Positions 5,758 through 7,477 of a stretch of DNA of 7,477 nt are shown here, one piece after another. This DNA is from Solirubrobacterales bacterium (lineage in GTDB: Bacteria; Actinomycetota; Thermoleophilia; Solirubrobacterales; Solirubrobacteraceae). The stretch's first letter is position 1; each line of letters starts with the position of its first letter. The DNA lies in NCBI GenBank assembly GCA_003151895.1, contig PLYX01000073.1:1-7477 (forward strand), read 5' to 3'. A program made the translations under genes and the position numbers. The notes under the pieces were generated by a model. That model saw nothing but the letters and a program-made list of their open reading frames with translations. It ran no database searches and had not been told where the DNA came from.

Positions 5758-5970
5758 ATGTCGATCAGCGTTGGCATCACCGAGGCCAAGAGGATCTTCT
5801 CACGGCTCGTGGACGCTGCTCTGTCCGGTGAGGACGTTGTCATAACACGCAGGGGCAAGCCTGTCGTCAGGCTCACGCCGTTGCCGGCGCCGGTATGCGC
5901 ACAGGCGCTACCGGACGACGCGATCCCGCGCCCACGAACGACGGCGGGGCGATCTCCAGGTAGTGGTTGA
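5758..5970 (+). pseudogene. Phd/YefM-type antitoxin, N-terminal half, probably truncated
   Basis: The first 43 or so residues (MSISVGITEAKRIFSRLVDA, then GEDVVITRRGKPVVRLTPL) are a clear Phd/YefM antitoxin DNA-binding domain, which dimerises and represses its own toxin-antitoxin promoter. After about residue 43 the similarity ends and the frame runs on as PAPVCAQALPDDAIPRPRTT... to TGA at 5968-5970, overlapping by 98 bases the 3' end of the convergent oxidoreductase gene (stop at 5873-5875). The C-terminal half, which would neutralise a toxin, is missing, and no PIN, Doc or RelE-type toxin follows on the + strand. I read it as a fragment left by a recombination or deletion ending near 5885. 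It could still be expressed as a small DNA-binding protein. Start ATG 5758 is favoured over the ATG at 5722 because family similarity starts there. Confidence 0.72.
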
Positions 5971-7027
5971 ACGCCCACGCGCACGCGCGCTCTGAGGCGA
6001 GAATGCGGGCCATCGCGGTGACGGCTCGGCTTGGGGTCAGGCGGCCGACCGCGCGCTGCGTGTTCAAGAGCCAGCGGTACTTGCGCTCGTGGGAGTCCGA
6101 GAACGCGCCGTAGCGCGCCAGCGCATCCTCGCGCGTGGCGTGGCCGTCGAGCACGGGGCGCAGCTCGCGGGCGCACGCCAGGCCGAAATACAGGGCCGTG
6201 CGGATCCCCTCCGCGGTCAGCGGCAGGCAGTGTCCCGCCGAGTCGCCCACGAAGAACACGCCGTCCTCGACGGCGGGGCGCAGTTCGTGGGGGATCCAAT
6301 TGCCCTGATAGCTGATAGCCGGCAGGCCCAGATCGTTCGCGAGTCGCACGGTCGGCTCCTTGACGTGGTGGGATGGCCAGAACGAGCCGACCCCCACGCG
6401 CAACTCGTCTCCGGCGGGGAAGCTCCACGAGTAGCCCGCTCTCACGTACTTCGGGTCGATCCACAGCTCCAGCTCCTCACCCGCGCCATGCGGGTGGATC
6501 TCAAGGCCGCGTGACATACGTGCGTTGGGGGGTTGGATCGCGGTGTCGTTTGAGAGCACCCGCCGCCAGCCGAGCGCGTCGATGATCAACGGCGCCGTCA
6601 AGTCACCACGGTCGGTGTGAACGGTGTTCCCGCTGCGACCGGTGACCGTGCTCGTCTCGAACTCGGCGTCGCTCGGGTGAGCCTGCTCCCACAAGAGTGC
6701 GCACAGCTCGCGGTAGTCGAACGTCGAGAACGTCCATGGAAGCTGCCAGCACGCCGTGGTCCACGGCGTGTGCACCACGAGCTCGTCGAACGTCTGGCGC
6801 AGCGAGCCCCGCAGATCGAGAGCCTCGAGCCAGCAGGTGGGGATCCCGCACGCCGAGGTCTGGCGCTCGCCGATCTCATAGCGATCGATCACGAGCACGC
6901 GCGCGCCTGTGCCCGACAGCTCGCGCGCGACCGCGAGACCGGCGAACGACCCGCCGCACACGAGCACGTCACAGTCTCGCTGCAGCGGGGTGCGTTGCGC
7001 GCCGCGCTTGGTCGCTCTCACAGGCAT
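5873..7027 (-). CDS. FAD-dependent oxidoreductase, geranylgeranyl-reductase type
   Basis: A 384-residue flavoprotein. The dinucleotide-binding beta-alpha-beta unit is CDVLVCGGSFAGLAVARELS (19-38) with GARVLVIDR (41-49), the acidic residue ending the fold. The second FAD site, VFFVGDSAGHCLPLTAEGIRTAL (257-279), has the GD and the P..AEGI pattern of the geranylgeranyl reductase/PHBH-like group, and GYSWSFPAGDELRVGVG (198-214) is a further hallmark. Family members reduce isoprenoid double bonds or act as monooxygenases; a role in membrane or quinone isoprenoids is possible but not shown. I chose ATG 7027 because the Rossmann fold starts 20 residues later. The frame is open 37 codons upstream without similarity. 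No Shine-Dalgarno is visible; TATCAT lies ten bases before the start. The last 20 or so residues (SRRPVAPVRIPAPATA) are low-complexity and overlap the antitoxin remnant. Confidence 0.83.
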   Translation of the reverse strand: MPVRATKRGAQRTPLQRDCDVLVCGGSFAGLAVARELSGTGARVLVIDRYEIGERQTSACGIPTCWLEALDLRGSLRQTFDELVVHTPWTTACWQLPWTFSTFDYRELCALLWEQAHPSDAEFETSTVTGRSGNTVHTDRGDLTAPLIIDALGWRRVLSNDTAIQPPNARMSRGLEIHPHGAGEELELWIDPKYVRAGYSWSFPAGDELRVGVGSFWPSHHVKEPTVRLANDLGLPAISYQGNWIPHELRPAVEDGVFFVGDSAGHCLPLTAEGIRTALYFGLACARELRPVLDGHATREDALARYGAFSDSHERKYRWLLNTQRAVGRLTPSRAVTAMARILASERACAWAFNHYLEIAPPSFVGAGSRRPVAPVRIPAPATA

Positions 7028-7037
7028 AGGGTCGCCA

Positions 7038-7043
7038 ATGATA
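7038..7043 (-). promoter_or_regulatory. Candidate -10 box of the FAD oxidoreductase gene
   Basis: TATCAT on the - strand differs from TATAAT by one base and ends ten bases before ATG 7027. With a start point seven or eight bases downstream, the leader would be only about three bases. No good -35 is seen. Confidence 0.35.
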
Positions 7044-7066
7044 GGTACCCCACCAATTCTGACGTG

Positions 7067-7100
7067 CCCCGCGCGGGTAGCGCGGGGTCCGTGCCCCGCG
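7067..7100. promoter_or_regulatory. Overlapping alternative GC-rich hairpins upstream of rpsA
   Basis: Arm A CCCCGCGC (7067-7074) pairs perfectly with arm B GCGCGGGG (7080-7087) across a 5-base loop. Arm B can instead pair over seven bases with arm C CCCCGCG (7094-7100) across a 6-base loop. The two structures exclude each other. Arms A and C lie in a 10-base direct repeat, GTGCCCCGCG, at 7064-7073 and 7091-7100. No T-tract follows. The element lies between the divergent oxidoreductase and rpsA starts. It could be protein-binding DNA, or RNA structure if transcription starts further upstream than proposed. Confidence 0.5.
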
Positions 7101-7114
7101 TGGCGTGGCTGCGC

Positions 7115-7120
7115 TAGGCT
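7115..7120 (+). promoter_or_regulatory. Candidate -10 box of a leaderless rpsA promoter
   Basis: TAGGCT fits TANNNT and is followed by seven bases and then GTG at 7128. No Shine-Dalgarno precedes either GTG 7128 or the in-frame ATG 7137. The -35 region is GC-rich and not recognisable. Confidence 0.4.
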
Positions 7121-7127
7121 TCCACCG

Positions 7128-7477
7128 GTGCAAACCATGATCGAGAATCCCCTGGCCCAAGTGGTCGAGGGGTCAAACGGACTTCTTCTGGAAATCGATG
7201 GTCAGATAGTCCCCAACTACGACGCCACGATGCAGCCCTTCGAGGAGGGCGAGGTCGTGACGGGCAATGTCGTGCGCATCGACAAGGACGAGGTGCTGGT
7301 CGACATCGGCTACAAGTCCGAGGGGGTCATCCCCGCCAACGAGCTGTCGATCCGCAAGTCGGTGGACCCCCGCGAGGAGGTGTCGCTCGGCGAGGAGGTC
7401 GATGCGATGGTCCTCACGAAGGAGGACCAAGACGGACGCCTCATCATGTCCAAGAAGCGCGCCCGCTTCGAGAAGGC
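7128..7477 (+). CDS. rpsA: 30S ribosomal protein S1, N-terminal part (3' end outside window)
   Basis: The frame runs open to the end of the window and reads ...MQPFEEGEVVTGNVVRIDKD, then EVLVDIGYKSEGVIPANELS, then LGEEVDAMVLTKEDQDGRLIMSKKRARFEKA. This is the first S1 (OB-fold RNA-binding) repeat of ribosomal protein S1; the GYKSEGVIP and EDxxGRLxxSKKRA patterns are diagnostic. S1 binds the 5' leaders of messages and helps the 30S subunit load them. GTG 7128 is preferred because TAGGCT is seven bases upstream, as expected of a leaderless start; ATG 7137, three codons in, is the alternative and changes little. The gene is divergent from the oxidoreductase gene. Only about 116 codons are visible, so the number of S1 repeats cannot be given. 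Confidence 0.95.
   Translation, partial: MQTMIENPLAQVVEGSNGLLLEIDGQIVPNYDATMQPFEEGEVVTGNVVRIDKDEVLVDIGYKSEGVIPANELSIRKSVDPREEVSLGEEVDAMVLTKEDQDGRLIMSKKRARFEK

Noticed and set aside
5884..5893. Perfect 10-base palindrome CCGGCGCCGG as a recombination site
   Set aside because: It sits near the antitoxin breakpoint but is short and GC-only, so it is common by chance in this genome; there is no second copy or integrase in the window.
7028..7138. 37-codon N-terminal extension of the FAD oxidoreductase
   Set aside because: It crosses the hairpin region and the rpsA start, reads as low-complexity residues and precedes the normal Rossmann start.
7173..7430. 85-codon frame on the - strand inside rpsA
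   Set aside because: Antisense to a clear S1 domain; no ribosome site and no similarity.

Overview
The window is high-GC DNA from an actinobacterium. It opens inside the 3' end of polA (DNA polymerase I) and closes inside the 5' end of rpsA (ribosomal protein S1). The F420/PPOX-type enzyme, the MocR regulator, and start sites that look leaderless (TANNNT 6-7 bases before the start codon, no Shine-Dalgarno) all fit Actinomycetota. A deep lineage such as Thermoleophilia is plausible but is an inference, not something the sequence proves.

Layout, left to right: (1) the polA C-terminus, + strand; (2) a five-helix YdcZ/DUF606-type DMT transporter, + strand, with a 23-codon ORF bridging the gap from polA; (3) a convergent AAA-type ATPase with a C-terminal winged-helix region, - strand; (4) upstream of that ATPase, eight near-identical copies of a 19-base dyad, TGCTC-N9-GAGCA, two abutting the ATPase start codon and six in a strict 23-bp tandem array; (5) a two-gene - strand operon, a four-helix membrane protein followed by a carboxymuconolactone decarboxylase (AhpD-like) protein, overlapping by ATGA; (6) a divergent + strand pair, a MocR/GabR-type regulator overlapping a PPOX-class (probably F420-dependent) enzyme by 11 bases, with a 16-base dyad in the divergent promoter; (7) a Phd/YefM antitoxin N-terminus that loses family similarity as it runs into the 3' end of the next gene, with no toxin visible; (8) a - strand FAD-dependent oxidoreductase of geranylgeranyl-reductase type; (9) an intergenic region with alternative GC-rich hairpins; (10) the rpsA start.

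polA and rpsA are core genes; the block between them looks like accessory cargo of mixed origin. The strongest unexplained signal is the dyad array upstream of the ATPase. In the two proximal copies the dyad contains TATGAT, and the copy nearest the gene puts that hexamer seven bases before ATG. The repeat may therefore be both promoter and operator, possibly for self-regulation by the ATPase. The second regulatory signal is the dyad between the membrane-protein operon and the MocR gene, which covers candidate -10 boxes of both directions.
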